From Arachidicoccus soli (GTDB lineage: Bacteria > Bacteroidota > Bacteroidia > Chitinophagales > Chitinophagaceae): a stretch of 64,000 nt of DNA. Both the position numbers and the translations under genes were made by a program. This document shows, piece after piece, positions 10,318 through 19,723 of this stretch. The stretch covers positions 1,736,001 through 1,800,000 of the forward strand of contig NZ_CP032489.1 in NCBI RefSeq assembly GCF_003600625.1, in the 5' to 3' direction. The first letter of the stretch is position 1; each line of letters starts with the position of its first letter. The notes below the pieces were generated by a model. The model worked only from the letters and a program-made list of their open reading frames with translations. It had not been told where the DNA came from and ran no database searches.

Positions 10318-12096
10318 TTACCATCCGGGGTTTTGCTTCATATTTGTATTTTTGACCACTTCACTGTAAGGAATGGGATATAGATACATTTTAGGCGCAA
10401 TAAAATTCGGTTGAAGAACGATCGTCTTATTGTAAAACAATTCACCTTGACTGGTCTGCTGAATATCCAAGCCATATAAGGGCTGACTGTAAATATCCGC
10501 AGCGATTTTCCATCTTCTGATATCCCAATAACGCTGTTCTTCAAAAGCCATTTCTATTCTTCTTTCATTTCTGATTGTTTGACGCATTTGATCTTGATTC
10601 ATTCCTAAGGCTAATCCATAATTCATATTAACACCCGGATCGATACCGGCTCTTTTTCTAATACTGAATAAAATATTATATATTTCATTAGAAGGCCCTT
10701 GATATTCATTTTCCGCTTCTGCATAATCAAGCAAAACTCCCGCGTACCTGAGATAAATCCAGTCATGAATGGTATTGGAATAAACCGGGCTTCCATTGAC
10801 TGTTTCAAAGTTTCCCATAAACTTACGCATGTAATAGCCGGTTTTTGTCTGCTGCAAGGTGCCCCCCGGTTTATCTAATCCACCATCATAAGTTTGAACA
10901 GGTCTATTTAACCATAGGACTCCATTATAAAAAACAGTAGCTTTTAATCTTGGGTCTCTGTTTGAATAAGCATCATTTGGATTATAACCAGAGCCGGCGC
11001 TATCAATAGGCAATCCGTTACTCATTGGAAAAGCATCCACTAAATTTTCAGTAGGGCTGGTTCTCCCATTTCCTCCGGCAGAGGTATAACCGATAGGGCC
11101 ATTTGTTTGTTCCACGGATGTATTTCCACCATTTTGCCTCCAGAAGATGGCTTCAGTATTGGTACCTATCGGTTCAGCCTGTGTAATAAAGGCATCAGCA
11201 TAATTAGATACGAGTCCGTAAGTGCCTAAATTTATGACATCCTGTGCTGCATCTGCAGCAAGCTTCCAACGATTGATATCATAGTTTGTATAACCTGTTA
11301 ACGGGTTACTTGGATCGATATTACCACCATTAAACAATGGGCTGGCAGCATAGAGTAAGACCTTGGCTTTTAGCGCCATGGCAGCACCTTTTGTAATTCT
11401 TCCATAGTTGACAGAATTTACGTCTTCCTGAGGTCGCAGACTATCTTCTATATCACTCAACTCGCTAACGATGTAAGTAACAGTGTTTGCAAATGATTCT
11501 CTTGGTAAATCAATATTGTCCGTAAGTTGATAAACTGAATCTTTAGTAATGGGGACACCACCATACCTTCTAAGTAACTCAAAATAAGTCCATGCTCTAA
11601 GGAATCGAGCTTCAGAGCGATAGGCGGCACGAGCCAGTTCACCATTAGGCAACAATTCTTTTAAAGGAACTCTATCTATATTATTAATAAAAATAGTGGC
11701 TGCCCGAATAGTCGTATAACTAGCAGTCCAAATATCATCTGCATTTGTTTGTGTAGCAGTATAAGCACCTTCCGCAATTTTTTCAACACTCGAAAGACCC
11801 GTGTAAGAAGAAACAGCGTCATCAGAGGCGGCATCTATGTAATCACCGTTCGACCCACCCACTCGATTATGCCCGCTGATAAGTGCATCATTATAAACAT
11901 TGTTCAAATATTGAATTGCATTTATACCTGCAGAATCATGTACGTCAAAGATTAAATCAAGCGTCGATTGCTGACCCAAGGGGACTGTTTCATAATCCTT
12001 GGCACATGAAGAAAATAAGAGCACTAACACTAAGCAAACTAGGGCTATGCCTATGCTTAAGTTTTTCTTGTTTGTATATATTTTATATAAAGTCAT
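10318..12096 (-). CDS. SusD/RagB-family glycan-binding lipoprotein (second copy)
   Basis: Surface lipoprotein that caps a SusC channel and delivers glycan. Lipobox VLLFSSC (Cys31) is followed by acidic residues. Family hallmarks include EARFLRAWTYFELLRRYGGVP, AAMALKAKVLLYAASPLFNGG, WKLAADAAQDVINLG, AYSNRDPRL, YIRYAEVLLDYAEAENE-like LRYAGVLLDYAEAENEYQG, ERRIEMAFEEQRYWDIRRWK and a C-terminal YLYPIPYSE ending NPGW. It starts 3 bases after the stop of the upstream SusC gene, suggesting translational coupling, and ends about 60 bases before the next SusC. Which SusC it partners is therefore ambiguous. Family assignment is secure. Confidence 0.95.
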   Translation of the reverse strand: MTLYKIYTNKKNLSIGIALVCLVLVLLFSSCAKDYETVPLGQQSTLDLIFDVHDSAGINAIQYLNNVYNDALISGHNRVGGSNGDYIDAASDDAVSSYTGLSSVEKIAEGAYTATQTNADDIWTASYTTIRAATIFINNIDRVPLKELLPNGELARAAYRSEARFLRAWTYFELLRRYGGVPITKDSVYQLTDNIDLPRESFANTVTYIVSELSDIEDSLRPQEDVNSVNYGRITKGAAMALKAKVLLYAASPLFNGGNIDPSNPLTGYTNYDINRWKLAADAAQDVINLGTYGLVSNYADAFITQAEPIGTNTEAIFWRQNGGNTSVEQTNGPIGYTSAGGNGRTSPTENLVDAFPMSNGLPIDSAGSGYNPNDAYSNRDPRLKATVFYNGVLWLNRPVQTYDGGLDKPGGTLQQTKTGYYMRKFMGNFETVNGSPVYSNTIHDWIYLRYAGVLLDYAEAENEYQGPSNEIYNILFSIRKRAGIDPGVNMNYGLALGMNQDQMRQTIRNERRIEMAFEEQRYWDIRRWKIAADIYSQPLYGLDIQQTSQGELFYNKTIVLQPNFIAPKMYLYPIPYSEVVKNTNMKQNPGW

Positions 12097-12099
12097 TTC

Positions 12100-15000
12100 C
12101 TAGAGTTTTATATTAATGCCGGTGTTGATTACTTTTTGCAAAGGGTAACTACTTAAAGAAATCTCAGGGTCTACTATATTATATTGGGCTGCAGTGAAAA
12201 GATTTAATGCATTTACAAATACCTTTATCCCGCCAATTTTCAAATGTTTCAACCATTTATATGGCAGGTTATAAGCTACACCCACATTCTTTATTCTGAA
12301 ATAATTATCCTGATGTAGGAATAAAGAACTGGAACTAAAATATAAAGGACTATAATTATAGCCATTGCCTCCTGCGGTCAATCTTGGATAAGTTGGGTTA
12401 TTGGCATTTTCCGGTGTCCATCTGTTTTCAATTTGTTCATAAGCCTGTCCATAACCATTGTTTTGTCCTTGAAATCCTGCATCAATAGCTCCATTATCCA
12501 CATACAATTCATTATTTTGTACCCCTTGTATCAGCATATTAATTTCAATCCCTTTGTAAGAAACTCCAAAGGATAAGCCATAATAAATCAGTGGCCTTAT
12601 CTTGCCTATTGGACTTACATCAAACTGATCAATCACCCCATCATGATTTAAATCTTTATATAAAACATCGCCTACTTTTGGCGTATATCCCGAAATAGTC
12701 GCTACCGTATCCGCCTGCGCAGCATTTTGAATAAATCCATTTGCCTGCAATCCGAATCTTTGTCCTACTGGTAATCCGGTATGTACATTCCAGGGATATT
12801 TTTCATATTGCTCATCCATAAACAACACTTTGGAATGTTGAATAGATGCATTTGCAGTAATAAAATAATTAAAGTCATGGACTGAGTTTTGGTAGGTAAG
12901 AGAAAACTCAGAACCGGTATAAAGATCCACACCGATATTTTCTGCCGGATAATTTGATCCTATAAGAGCGATACTGCTACCACGCATCTGCATTACGTCG
13001 AAATATCTTTCATGGTAATAATCGTAAGTGCCGGTAAGATGATTATTGAATAAAGCTATATCTAATCCCACATCTAATTTTCTGGCTTTTTCCCAAGTTG
13101 CATTAATGTTTGCGAGACTACTACTTTCTGCTTGCCCTGTTGCCACCGGATAGGAACTACCGATGCCGTAGGAAGGAAGCAGGGTTTGAAAATGCGCTCT
13201 CCAAATATAATATCCATAATTGTCTACATTGGCGTTACCAGTTTCTCCATAAGTTGCGCGGAGCTTGAATTGGTTTAGCCAGGAGATATTATCTTTCACA
13301 AAATTTTCTTTTGCTACATCCCATCCAAGACCACCGGCATAAAACAGACCATATTGATGGCCACTTGCATATCGACTGTAACCTCCATAGTCAACACCGC
13401 CTTCAGCAAAATACTTTTCTTTGAAATTATAATTAGCTTTAGCAGCATAATTCGTTAATACCGAAGGTAAATCGTAGTTTAATAAGGTTTGTTTCTGATC
13501 ATATAACAAATAGGCACCTATGGTATTATTGCCAAAATTCTTATCGTAGCCTGTTGAAAGACTGGTGTACCAATACCTTGCCCATGAGGTAGATGTATAA
13601 TTATTTTTTTGATTTACCGTACTACCATATCTGGTATAGGTGGTATCACCTTGATCAGAGACACCTAACTGGAATACGGGTACCTGTTTACTACGATCCA
13701 GATAACTGGCCGACTGAACAGAAACATTTCCATTTGCCTTAAACCACCATCCTTTTATAAATCTATCCAGATTGTATTTCAAATCTAGATTCACAAGAAT
13801 ATCTCTTTCCTGTTCAGCCAAATAACCGGAACTTTCAACCATCGCCATTAAGTTATTGGTATAGTTTGTATTACCCCCATAGGAACCATTTGGATTGTAA
13901 ACCGGGTATGCGTTGTTAGGGGTGTTCAATAATGCACTTAATATATTTGATGTCCCTGCTCCGGGTTGATTATTGTTTTCCAACCTGCCAATAATATCCA
14001 GCCCCAGCGTGAAATCCTTATTTACTTTAAAATTTATTTTCGAATTGATGGAATAACGTTTAAGGTTCGCATTGGTATTATAGCTGTTAGCACTACTGGT
14101 TTTAAACATTCCATCCTGATTTAAATAACCAAGGGCCACTAAGTATTGCGCTTTATCCGAACCACCGGTAACATTTAAATTGTATCGGTTAATCATTGGA
14201 TTTGAAGCTAAAATATTGTCATACCAATTAACATTTGGGTGCCCATAGGGATCAGTGCCATTCTTATAGGCATCAAAATCCGCAGCTGTATAAGCAGCTT
14301 TTTTGCCATCATTGGTCAGTGCTTCATTAAGTAAGTAAGCATATCTGTCAGCAGCTAGTGGTGTAGGTAATTTTAAAGAACTTTGAAAACCGGTTTCTGC
14401 AGAAAAGGATAATTTGGCCTTCCCTATTTTTGGTTGTAGTGTGGTAACAATTAATGCACCCCTGGAGCTGTTTTGTCCTAATAAAATAGTAGACAATGCA
14501 TCTTTCAATACAGATACAGACTCTATTTCATCAGGGTCCAGCGAATAGATTTCTCTTTGAATACCATCTATAACTACGATAGGTGATTGCCCATAACTAG
14601 CAGCATGACCGCGAAGTTGAATATTAAATTGAGAATTATCGGTTGGTCCGGCACCGCTTGCGTTTTTAGGAATATTTCCCACAAAAAAATCAACATCCGT
14701 TTGCCCACCCAATGACGGATTGTAAAAACCACTTGTCTGCAAAACATTTAAGCCGGACAGCCTTCCTGTAAGTGCATAAGTATATTGCGGGGCGGGGGTA
14801 TTTTGCAATTCATTGCCAGAGACGGTAGCGATTGACCCCAAAAAACTATTTTGATTTGCATTGCCGTATAATACGTGGTAATAGGGATGAAAAGAAGAAT
14901 CCTGCGTCTTGTAATCATATAATCCTTGTATATAAGAACGATGCATTCTAAATATTTGGTTTGAATTATCCGCTAATTCAATTACTTGCTCATCAAAGTT

Positions 15001-15276
15001 TTTCCGGTTTAAATATAAAGTTTGCTGTTTTTTTGATGAAATGGAAAATTCACCTAAACTGTCAGAGACGGTGACCAAATGACCATGTGCATCTGTAATT
15101 CTCACATGTGACAATGGTTTTCCAAAGTCATCAACGATGGTTGCTTTTTCAAATATTTTTTCTGTATTGCTCGCAGAATTGACAGCCTGTGCATTTGCCT
15201 TAATAGTGACGAATAAGCAAGCGGCGAAAATCCAGATTAAATATATTTTATAATACGTTTTGTACATAGAAAACAT
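12100..15276 (-). CDS. SusC/RagA-family receptor with divergent TonB-box region
   Basis: TonB-dependent outer-membrane transporter of the SusC type. Signal peptide ends KANAQ near residue 30. A beta-sandwich regulatory domain (about 40-110) is followed by a plug with ALTGRLSGLNV, IQLRGHA, PIVVIDGIQREIYSLDPDEIESVSVLKDA and RGALIVTT. The segment that normally reads DVVVVGYG is replaced by PYYHVLYGNA (about residues 131-140), and the plug holds an extra stretch around VGNIPKNASGAGPTD. The barrel is normal, including the VLYKDLNHDGVIDQFD motif typical of SusC proteins. ATGs at 15276 and 15267 are both possible starts. It follows the DUF4961 gene by 27 bases and is followed by SusD after 3 bases. 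Divergence of the TonB-box region is visible; its effect is unknown. Confidence 0.93.
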   Translation of the reverse strand: MFSMYKTYYKIYLIWIFAACLFVTIKANAQAVNSASNTEKIFEKATIVDDFGKPLSHVRITDAHGHLVTVSDSLGEFSISSKKQQTLYLNRKNFDEQVIELADNSNQIFRMHRSYIQGLYDYKTQDSSFHPYYHVLYGNANQNSFLGSIATVSGNELQNTPAPQYTYALTGRLSGLNVLQTSGFYNPSLGGQTDVDFFVGNIPKNASGAGPTDNSQFNIQLRGHAASYGQSPIVVIDGIQREIYSLDPDEIESVSVLKDALSTILLGQNSSRGALIVTTLQPKIGKAKLSFSAETGFQSSLKLPTPLAADRYAYLLNEALTNDGKKAAYTAADFDAYKNGTDPYGHPNVNWYDNILASNPMINRYNLNVTGGSDKAQYLVALGYLNQDGMFKTSSANSYNTNANLKRYSINSKINFKVNKDFTLGLDIIGRLENNNQPGAGTSNILSALLNTPNNAYPVYNPNGSYGGNTNYTNNLMAMVESSGYLAEQERDILVNLDLKYNLDRFIKGWWFKANGNVSVQSASYLDRSKQVPVFQLGVSDQGDTTYTRYGSTVNQKNNYTSTSWARYWYTSLSTGYDKNFGNNTIGAYLLYDQKQTLLNYDLPSVLTNYAAKANYNFKEKYFAEGGVDYGGYSRYASGHQYGLFYAGGLGWDVAKENFVKDNISWLNQFKLRATYGETGNANVDNYGYYIWRAHFQTLLPSYGIGSSYPVATGQAESSSLANINATWEKARKLDVGLDIALFNNHLTGTYDYYHERYFDVMQMRGSSIALIGSNYPAENIGVDLYTGSEFSLTYQNSVHDFNYFITANASIQHSKVLFMDEQYEKYPWNVHTGLPVGQRFGLQANGFIQNAAQADTVATISGYTPKVGDVLYKDLNHDGVIDQFDVSPIGKIRPLIYYGLSFGVSYKGIEINMLIQGVQNNELYVDNGAIDAGFQGQNNGYGQAYEQIENRWTPENANNPTYPRLTAGGNGYNYSPLYFSSSSLFLHQDNYFRIKNVGVAYNLPYKWLKHLKIGGIKVFVNALNLFTAAQYNIVDPEISLSSYPLQKVINTGINIKL

Positions 15277-15303
15277 TATTAAATATTCCGTTCTAAATTT
15301 GTT

Positions 15304-16296
15304 TTATTGGCATTTAAAGTTGTAGGTAAATGGTGTTGAGGCATCACCTGTTTTACCCACCTTAATAGTCCCTGTTTTATCTGTAAAATAATATTGGAGA
15401 CCGGCAAGGTGCTCACCCTTTTGTAGTCCGAGAAGCCCTCTGGGCCAAATATTAATAGCCCATTTCTTAATACCCGTTGAACTTAACTTTGTCGTGCTAT
15501 CTTGCCTGAATACGTCAATTTCTTTCCCATCAGTGGTAAAGGCTTTTAAATTCAAATAAATATCTGATTCATTTTGTAAGGCATTCGAAATTACCCCGCC
15601 ATCAAAGCCGAGCGTGATGATATCATTGTCCAAGGAGTTTAAAGGCGTAATAGTTGATAATTGAGGATTACAGAAGTCTAACAGATCGCCCGTACCATTA
15701 ACCACTTCAAAGCAACCCGGGAATGTAGAAGCATAATATTGTGGGTCTGATAAACCATCTGAACTGTTTGCCACTACATAACCCGTTTTAAAGGATATAT
15801 TATCCATACTTACCTTCTCATTAATATGAATAACGACACCAATCTTATCGTTGGCATTCACACTATAGGCATTATCAGAATAAAAAGCCACCCATTCCCA
15901 ACCACTTAAAAGGTTTCCGCCATGACCAATTTGATTGGCAAGTAAAGTCGGCCAGTCCAGGCCATTCGCTTGTGGAGCAGCAGTGCCGACGGGGATTACG
16001 GTCATATTTTGTACGCCTGTGGTATTGGTACTCGTAAAAGTTATCTTTGCATTCTGTCTTATATTCCATAGCTGAGGTACGAGTAATGCCACCATAAATT
16101 TGCTGTTTTCAGTTGCATTTGTATTGATGGTAACATTCATTGTAACATGCAAAGAATCTCCTCCATTTACATAACTAGGCTGATCTATACTGTCAATGGT
16201 AATACTGCAGCTAATAACAACAATAGTTATCAGGGCCAAAATCACCAGCATCCACCTGCTGGATTTCTTCTTTAAAAATTTAGCAATTTTTGACAT
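15304..16296 (-). CDS. DUF4961-type lipoprotein, SusE/F-like position
   Basis: Probable outer-membrane lipoprotein associated with a SusC/D transporter. N-terminal basic residues, a hydrophobic segment and a lipobox-like VVISC near residue 30 precede SITIDSIDQPSYVNGGDSL. The body is predicted beta-rich and the C-terminus contains a GEHLAGLQYYFTDKTGTIKVG segment of the kind seen in DUF4961 proteins, where a DUF5004 protein is commonly encoded alongside, as here. It lies 11 bases after the DUF5004 gene and 27 bases before SusC, so it is in the operon. The role is unknown; by position it may bind glycan at the surface like SusE/SusF. The family name is given from memory of family features, not from a search. 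Confidence 0.7.
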   Translation of the reverse strand: MSKIAKFLKKKSSRWMLVILALITIVVISCSITIDSIDQPSYVNGGDSLHVTMNVTINTNATENSKFMVALLVPQLWNIRQNAKITFTSTNTTGVQNMTVIPVGTAAPQANGLDWPTLLANQIGHGGNLLSGWEWVAFYSDNAYSVNANDKIGVVIHINEKVSMDNISFKTGYVVANSSDGLSDPQYYASTFPGCFEVVNGTGDLLDFCNPQLSTITPLNSLDNDIITLGFDGGVISNALQNESDIYLNLKAFTTDGKEIDVFRQDSTTKLSSTGIKKWAINIWPRGLLGLQKGEHLAGLQYYFTDKTGTIKVGKTGDASTPFTYNFKCQ

Positions 16297-16307
16297 AGCT
16301 TGAAGTT

Positions 16308-16730
16308 CTAATTAGTTTTTTGAAGGGTGTATTGATAAGTATTCGAAGTGCATCCCGGCGAAAAACTGAGAATAATATTTCTTACTCCATTGACAATGGG
16401 ATATTGTAGATTAAACGCTCTTGCGCTGCTATCTTGTTGGATAAATTGTATCTTAAAAGGATATTGCGGATTATCAAAACGATAGGTTCCGCTTCCTTCT
16501 ACTGCAAAAGGGACAAGACTATCTATTGTATAAGTACTATCTGTAAACTTTATACTAAAATGAGAGAAATCGAAACTATTCGTAAGGTCAGTTCCGTTCC
16601 TTAAGGCTTGACTTATTCTCCAGGTTCCGTTGATAGATTTTATAGGCTCAGTCAACCCTATTACTTCTTCGCGGTTGCAAGCACTTAAAAATATGAGTAA
16701 TGAGGAGATTACTATTAAATATCTTTTCAT
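16308..16730 (-). CDS. DUF5004-type small lipoprotein (lipocalin-like)
   Basis: Small lipoprotein of unknown function. Signal peptide and lipobox (MKRYLIVISS then LIFLSAC, Cys near residue 18) are followed by EPIKSINGTWRISQALRNGTDLT, a lipocalin-like opening found in DUF5004 proteins, then short beta-strands with FSHFSIKFTDSTYTID and GSGTYRFDNPQYPFKIQF. An in-frame ATG at 16817 would add 29 residues without a signal peptide in front, so the ATG at 16730 is chosen. It lies between SusD (96 bases) and DUF4961 (11 bases). Its pairing with DUF4961 supports a role as accessory component of the transporter. Confidence 0.7.
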   Translation of the reverse strand: MKRYLIVISSLLIFLSACNREEVIGLTEPIKSINGTWRISQALRNGTDLTNSFDFSHFSIKFTDSTYTIDSLVPFAVEGSGTYRFDNPQYPFKIQFIQQDSSARAFNLQYPIVNGVRNIILSFSPGCTSNTYQYTLQKTN

Positions 16731-16826
16731 CCGTATATTTTTTATTTTTTTTAATTGTCGTATGGAACCTCGCTTATACATCCCCTGTGTGGAAAAAATT
16801 ATCGTGCCCGGTTTCATAGAAAAATT

Positions 16827-18575
16827 TTAATAAAGTGGATTTTGAAGCATGTCAGGTATTTTGGCAATTTCAGACAAAGGAAGCGGCCACAAATACATAG
16901 CTTTTTTAAAATTATGTTTTCTAACATTAAATACTTTGTAAGAGACCGTATTGCCTCTATCTACTTCCATCCCGTGCATTTCCTGATTCTCGGTAGAGTC
17001 AGCAATCATCCATCTTCTTACATCAAAAAATCTGAAGCCTTCATAAGCGAGTTCTATCCTTCTTTCATTATGAATAGCTGCACGCATTTGATCCTGTGTA
17101 AGCCCCGGTGGTAATTCATAAGGTCTTAGGCCGGCCCTTTGCCTAATAGCTCCTAATGCTTCATAAACAGTAGGATCTGGTCCGGCATATTCATTTTCTG
17201 CTTCTGCATAATCTAAAAGAATTTCAGCATATCTAATTAAAGGCAGGCACCTTGACGATCCGCTAATGCCATTATTAATAATATTGGGGTCCAGCATTTT
17301 GAATATATAGTAACCTGTTGGTGTACCTTTATATACCGCATCTCCACTTGCCGGAACAGCCGGAGAAACTTTTGTATTCATATATAATAAGACAGGTGTA
17401 GGCTGATTTGCTCCAAAAAAAGTTCTTAATGTAGAATCATGAATAATGGAATAGTCCAGACGCGGATCCCTATTGGCGTAAGGATTATTGGGATCATAAC
17501 CGGATGTAGGGTCAGTAATGCTTTTACCGTTGCTCATCGGAAAGGCGTCTACAATTTCTTGATAAGGGAAGGGCCCCCCGCTGCCGCCACGAGACGGGAC
17601 ATCCCATAAGGACTCGAGGTATTTATTTGCGTCCATCATTCTGGGCAGAATGTATTCCGTGTTATATCTCTGTGTAAATAATTCTTGGAAACCATAACCC
17701 AGCTTTCCGGGTACACTGGTTGAATCAACATATAAGGAATAAGCATTTAAATTGATCACTGCCTCTGCAGCATCTGCAGCCAATTTCCACCGGTCAGGAT
17801 TAGCGTCAGGATAGGCGACAATAGAATCTAAGCCGGCAATGCCTTTGCCAATCCCACCATTGTTGAACAGCGGGCTTGCCGCATATAATAACAGTCTTGC
17901 TTTTAATGCCAAACATGCACCTTTGCTGGCTCTTCCGTATTGAGATCCAGTCTGAGTTACAGGTAGGTAAACTGCAGCACTATCACATTCATTGGATATA
18001 TAGTTCACACAAGATGCAAACGAATTCCTTACAGCCGGCATGACATCACTAGCGGCGTAGATGGTGTCTCCGATGATTGGTACACCACCGTAATGCTCTA
18101 ACAGCATAAAATAATACCACCCTCTTAAGAAAAGCGCTTCACCTTTTGTCTCCTTTTTTAAAGAAGTATTAAAGGGTATGACCGGTAAATGTTTCAAAAA
18201 TTGATTGACCGCTCTAATATTTGCATATGAAATTCTCCATGCGTCATCCGGCACTATTGTTGGATTTACAGTACCTGTCGCGAATTCGATAAATCCGTTA
18301 GTGCTTGAAGAGTTTGGCCCTTCTGCCTCATCACAAGAAGCATCTAAACCAGCTGCATAATTACCGCCACTAAACCTTCTAGGATCACTCGCAAACCCAA
18401 TATTTGTATAAATATTGTTTAAGAATGCAATAGCATTTGCACTATCAGAAAAAGTAGATGCTTCGTCCAGGCTAGTGGTTGAAGTTTTATCCAAAAATCC
18501 GGTTTTATTGCATGAGGCAACTAAACCCGCTAAAACCGAGAAAGTGCATAACCAGATAAAATATTGCTTTTTCAT
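16827..18575 (-). CDS. SusD/RagB-family glycan-binding lipoprotein (first copy)
   Basis: First gene of the PUL operon. Lipobox GLVASC (Cys22) and the SusD opening FLDKTSTTSLDEASTFSD are present, then GEALFLRGWYYFMLLEHYGGVP, ACLALKARLLLYAASPLFNN, WKLAADAAEAVINLNAY, NPYANRDPRL, LIRYAEILLDYAEAENEYAG, ERRIELAYEGFRFFDVRRWM and a final MYLWPLPLSEIAK...NPLY. Length 582 aa is normal. No SusC gene lies upstream of it; the nearest downstream SusC is separated by DUF5004 and DUF4961 genes. Its promoter must lie in the 288 bases between it and the ECF sigma gene, or further up if co-transcribed with the sigma gene. Confidence 0.95.
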   Translation of the reverse strand: MKKQYFIWLCTFSVLAGLVASCNKTGFLDKTSTTSLDEASTFSDSANAIAFLNNIYTNIGFASDPRRFSGGNYAAGLDASCDEAEGPNSSSTNGFIEFATGTVNPTIVPDDAWRISYANIRAVNQFLKHLPVIPFNTSLKKETKGEALFLRGWYYFMLLEHYGGVPIIGDTIYAASDVMPAVRNSFASCVNYISNECDSAAVYLPVTQTGSQYGRASKGACLALKARLLLYAASPLFNNGGIGKGIAGLDSIVAYPDANPDRWKLAADAAEAVINLNAYSLYVDSTSVPGKLGYGFQELFTQRYNTEYILPRMMDANKYLESLWDVPSRGGSGGPFPYQEIVDAFPMSNGKSITDPTSGYDPNNPYANRDPRLDYSIIHDSTLRTFFGANQPTPVLLYMNTKVSPAVPASGDAVYKGTPTGYYIFKMLDPNIINNGISGSSRCLPLIRYAEILLDYAEAENEYAGPDPTVYEALGAIRQRAGLRPYELPPGLTQDQMRAAIHNERRIELAYEGFRFFDVRRWMIADSTENQEMHGMEVDRGNTVSYKVFNVRKHNFKKAMYLWPLPLSEIAKIPDMLQNPLY

Positions 18576-18863
18576 TTATTATTTGATTAATTTTTCATTT
18601 ACGCGAGCCATTTATAAAATAAGCACCCTACAAACATTTGTAAAATTCCGAAAAACAATTAGTTTTTAAAACATCGATAAAAGGCAAATTAATTTTCTGT
18701 TATCTTTAGACACATAGCAACATCATAACCGCCATTATTTATTTTAAAATAAAAAAACTATTTACCACTGAGTGATGCTTATTTTGGTTTGATGCAATAA
18801 CCTTCCTCAATTTATGGTTCTTATTTTTGCTGTTCCACTTATTTAAACTTAGATATATTGTAC
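18576..18863. promoter_or_regulatory. Spacer upstream of the SusD-SusC operon
   Basis: No gene is seen in these 288 AT-rich bases. The segment 18629-18644 contains TACAAACATTTGTAAA, an inverted repeat related to two motifs in the next spacer (19558-19572 and 19708-19722). It lies about 55 bases before the SusD start, a sensible distance for a promoter or operator. A short ATCGAT palindrome is at 18673-18678. No canonical TAnnTTTG box was identified for the SusD gene, which would fit dependence on the neighbouring ECF sigma factor; that is inference. Confidence 0.4.
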
Positions 18864-19430
18864 TTAGACAATAGCTTTTTTGTAATAAGAGCAGATCTCA
18901 GTTTTAATTATTTTTAGCGCTTTCCCAATATGCTTTTCGACGGTAGATAAAGAAATATTTAGCTGCGCTGAAATATGCTTATGAGAATAATTCTCTTCTC
19001 TACTCAACAGAAATACTTGTTTGCATTTTTTCGGCAACACCTTAATGACATGATGTAAATTTTCCGAAAATTCCTTTGTCTCCAGCTCTACTGCAAAAGC
19101 GTTTGTGCTTTTTTGCATCAGCAGCAACTCATAATGACAATTATTATGAATTTTTAAATTCCTCTTACTATTGATTATTTTATAGCGTAAAGCTTGATGT
19201 AGGTATGACTTCACTGATATTTTAATATCAATCTCTTTTGCTTTTTGAAAAAGGGATACAAATAGATCTTGAACCATATCTTCGGAAGCATTATTAAAAC
19301 CATTTCTATAATTTGCCTCTCGAATTAAATCCGGCCAATTTCTAATATAGAGCTCTTCGAATGCTTCTTTATCCCCTTTTTTAAAAAGTTGGAATAAATC
19401 ATTATCAGTATAAGAATTTCCTCGTCTCAC
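18864..19430 (-). CDS. ECF-type RNA polymerase sigma factor
   Basis: Extracytoplasmic-function sigma factor (188 aa). Region 2 is seen in DNDLFQLFKKGDKEAFEELY and EDMVQDLFVSLFQKA; region 4 in VIKVLPKKCKQVFLLSREENYSHKHISAQLNISLSTVEKHIGKALKII, a typical helix-turn-helix. The start is GTG at 19430; no in-frame ATG lies early enough to keep region 2. No FecR-like anti-sigma gene is adjacent, and none of the SusC proteins nearby has an STN signalling domain. It is upstream of and in the same direction as the SusD-SusC operon, which it probably controls. How its activity is restrained is not visible here. Confidence 0.9.
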   Translation of the reverse strand: MRRGNSYTDNDLFQLFKKGDKEAFEELYIRNWPDLIREANYRNGFNNASEDMVQDLFVSLFQKAKEIDIKISVKSYLHQALRYKIINSKRNLKIHNNCHYELLLMQKSTNAFAVELETKEFSENLHHVIKVLPKKCKQVFLLSREENYSHKHISAQLNISLSTVEKHIGKALKIIKTEICSYYKKAIV

Positions 19431-19470
19431 AATAAAAATTTTAAAGTTTTAAAATATGGGTACAAAGACT

Positions 19471-19488
19471 TAAATCGGTTTAGCAAGG
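19471..19488. promoter_or_regulatory. Probable LacI operator O1 (degenerate copy)
   Basis: TAAATCGGTTTAGCAAGG. The first 12 bases are an imperfect CG-centred palindrome, one mismatch from the perfect TAAATCGATTTA of O2. It lies 41 bases upstream of the sigma-factor start. LacI-family operators are typically palindromes centred on CG, and a LacI gene lies in the divergent operon. Confidence 0.5.
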
Positions 19489-19593
19489 ACCTAAAAAAAG
19501 CAGCAGCCCTTACATAAAGACTAATAAACCAGACAGTTTATCATCCATCTTAAACAAACAAACCTTTGTAATTTTCATTCTAAAAAAAATTAT

Positions 19594-19613
19594 AAATCGA
19601 TTTAGCAAAATAA
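19594..19613. promoter_or_regulatory. Probable LacI operator O2
   Basis: AAATCGATTTAGCAAAATAA; with the T at 19593 the core TAAATCGATTTA (19593-19604) is a perfect 12-base palindrome. The whole 20 bases are identical to O3, 130 bases further on. The centre is 122 bases from O1. Confidence 0.65.
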
Positions 19614-19723
19614 AACAATACAAATCTCAAGGCCAGTTTATTAACGTTAGTTCCTTTAAAAGTACAAGGAATGCGTTAAGAGATATAACAAAAACGTTAA
19701 ACAAAAAACAAACCTATGTAATA

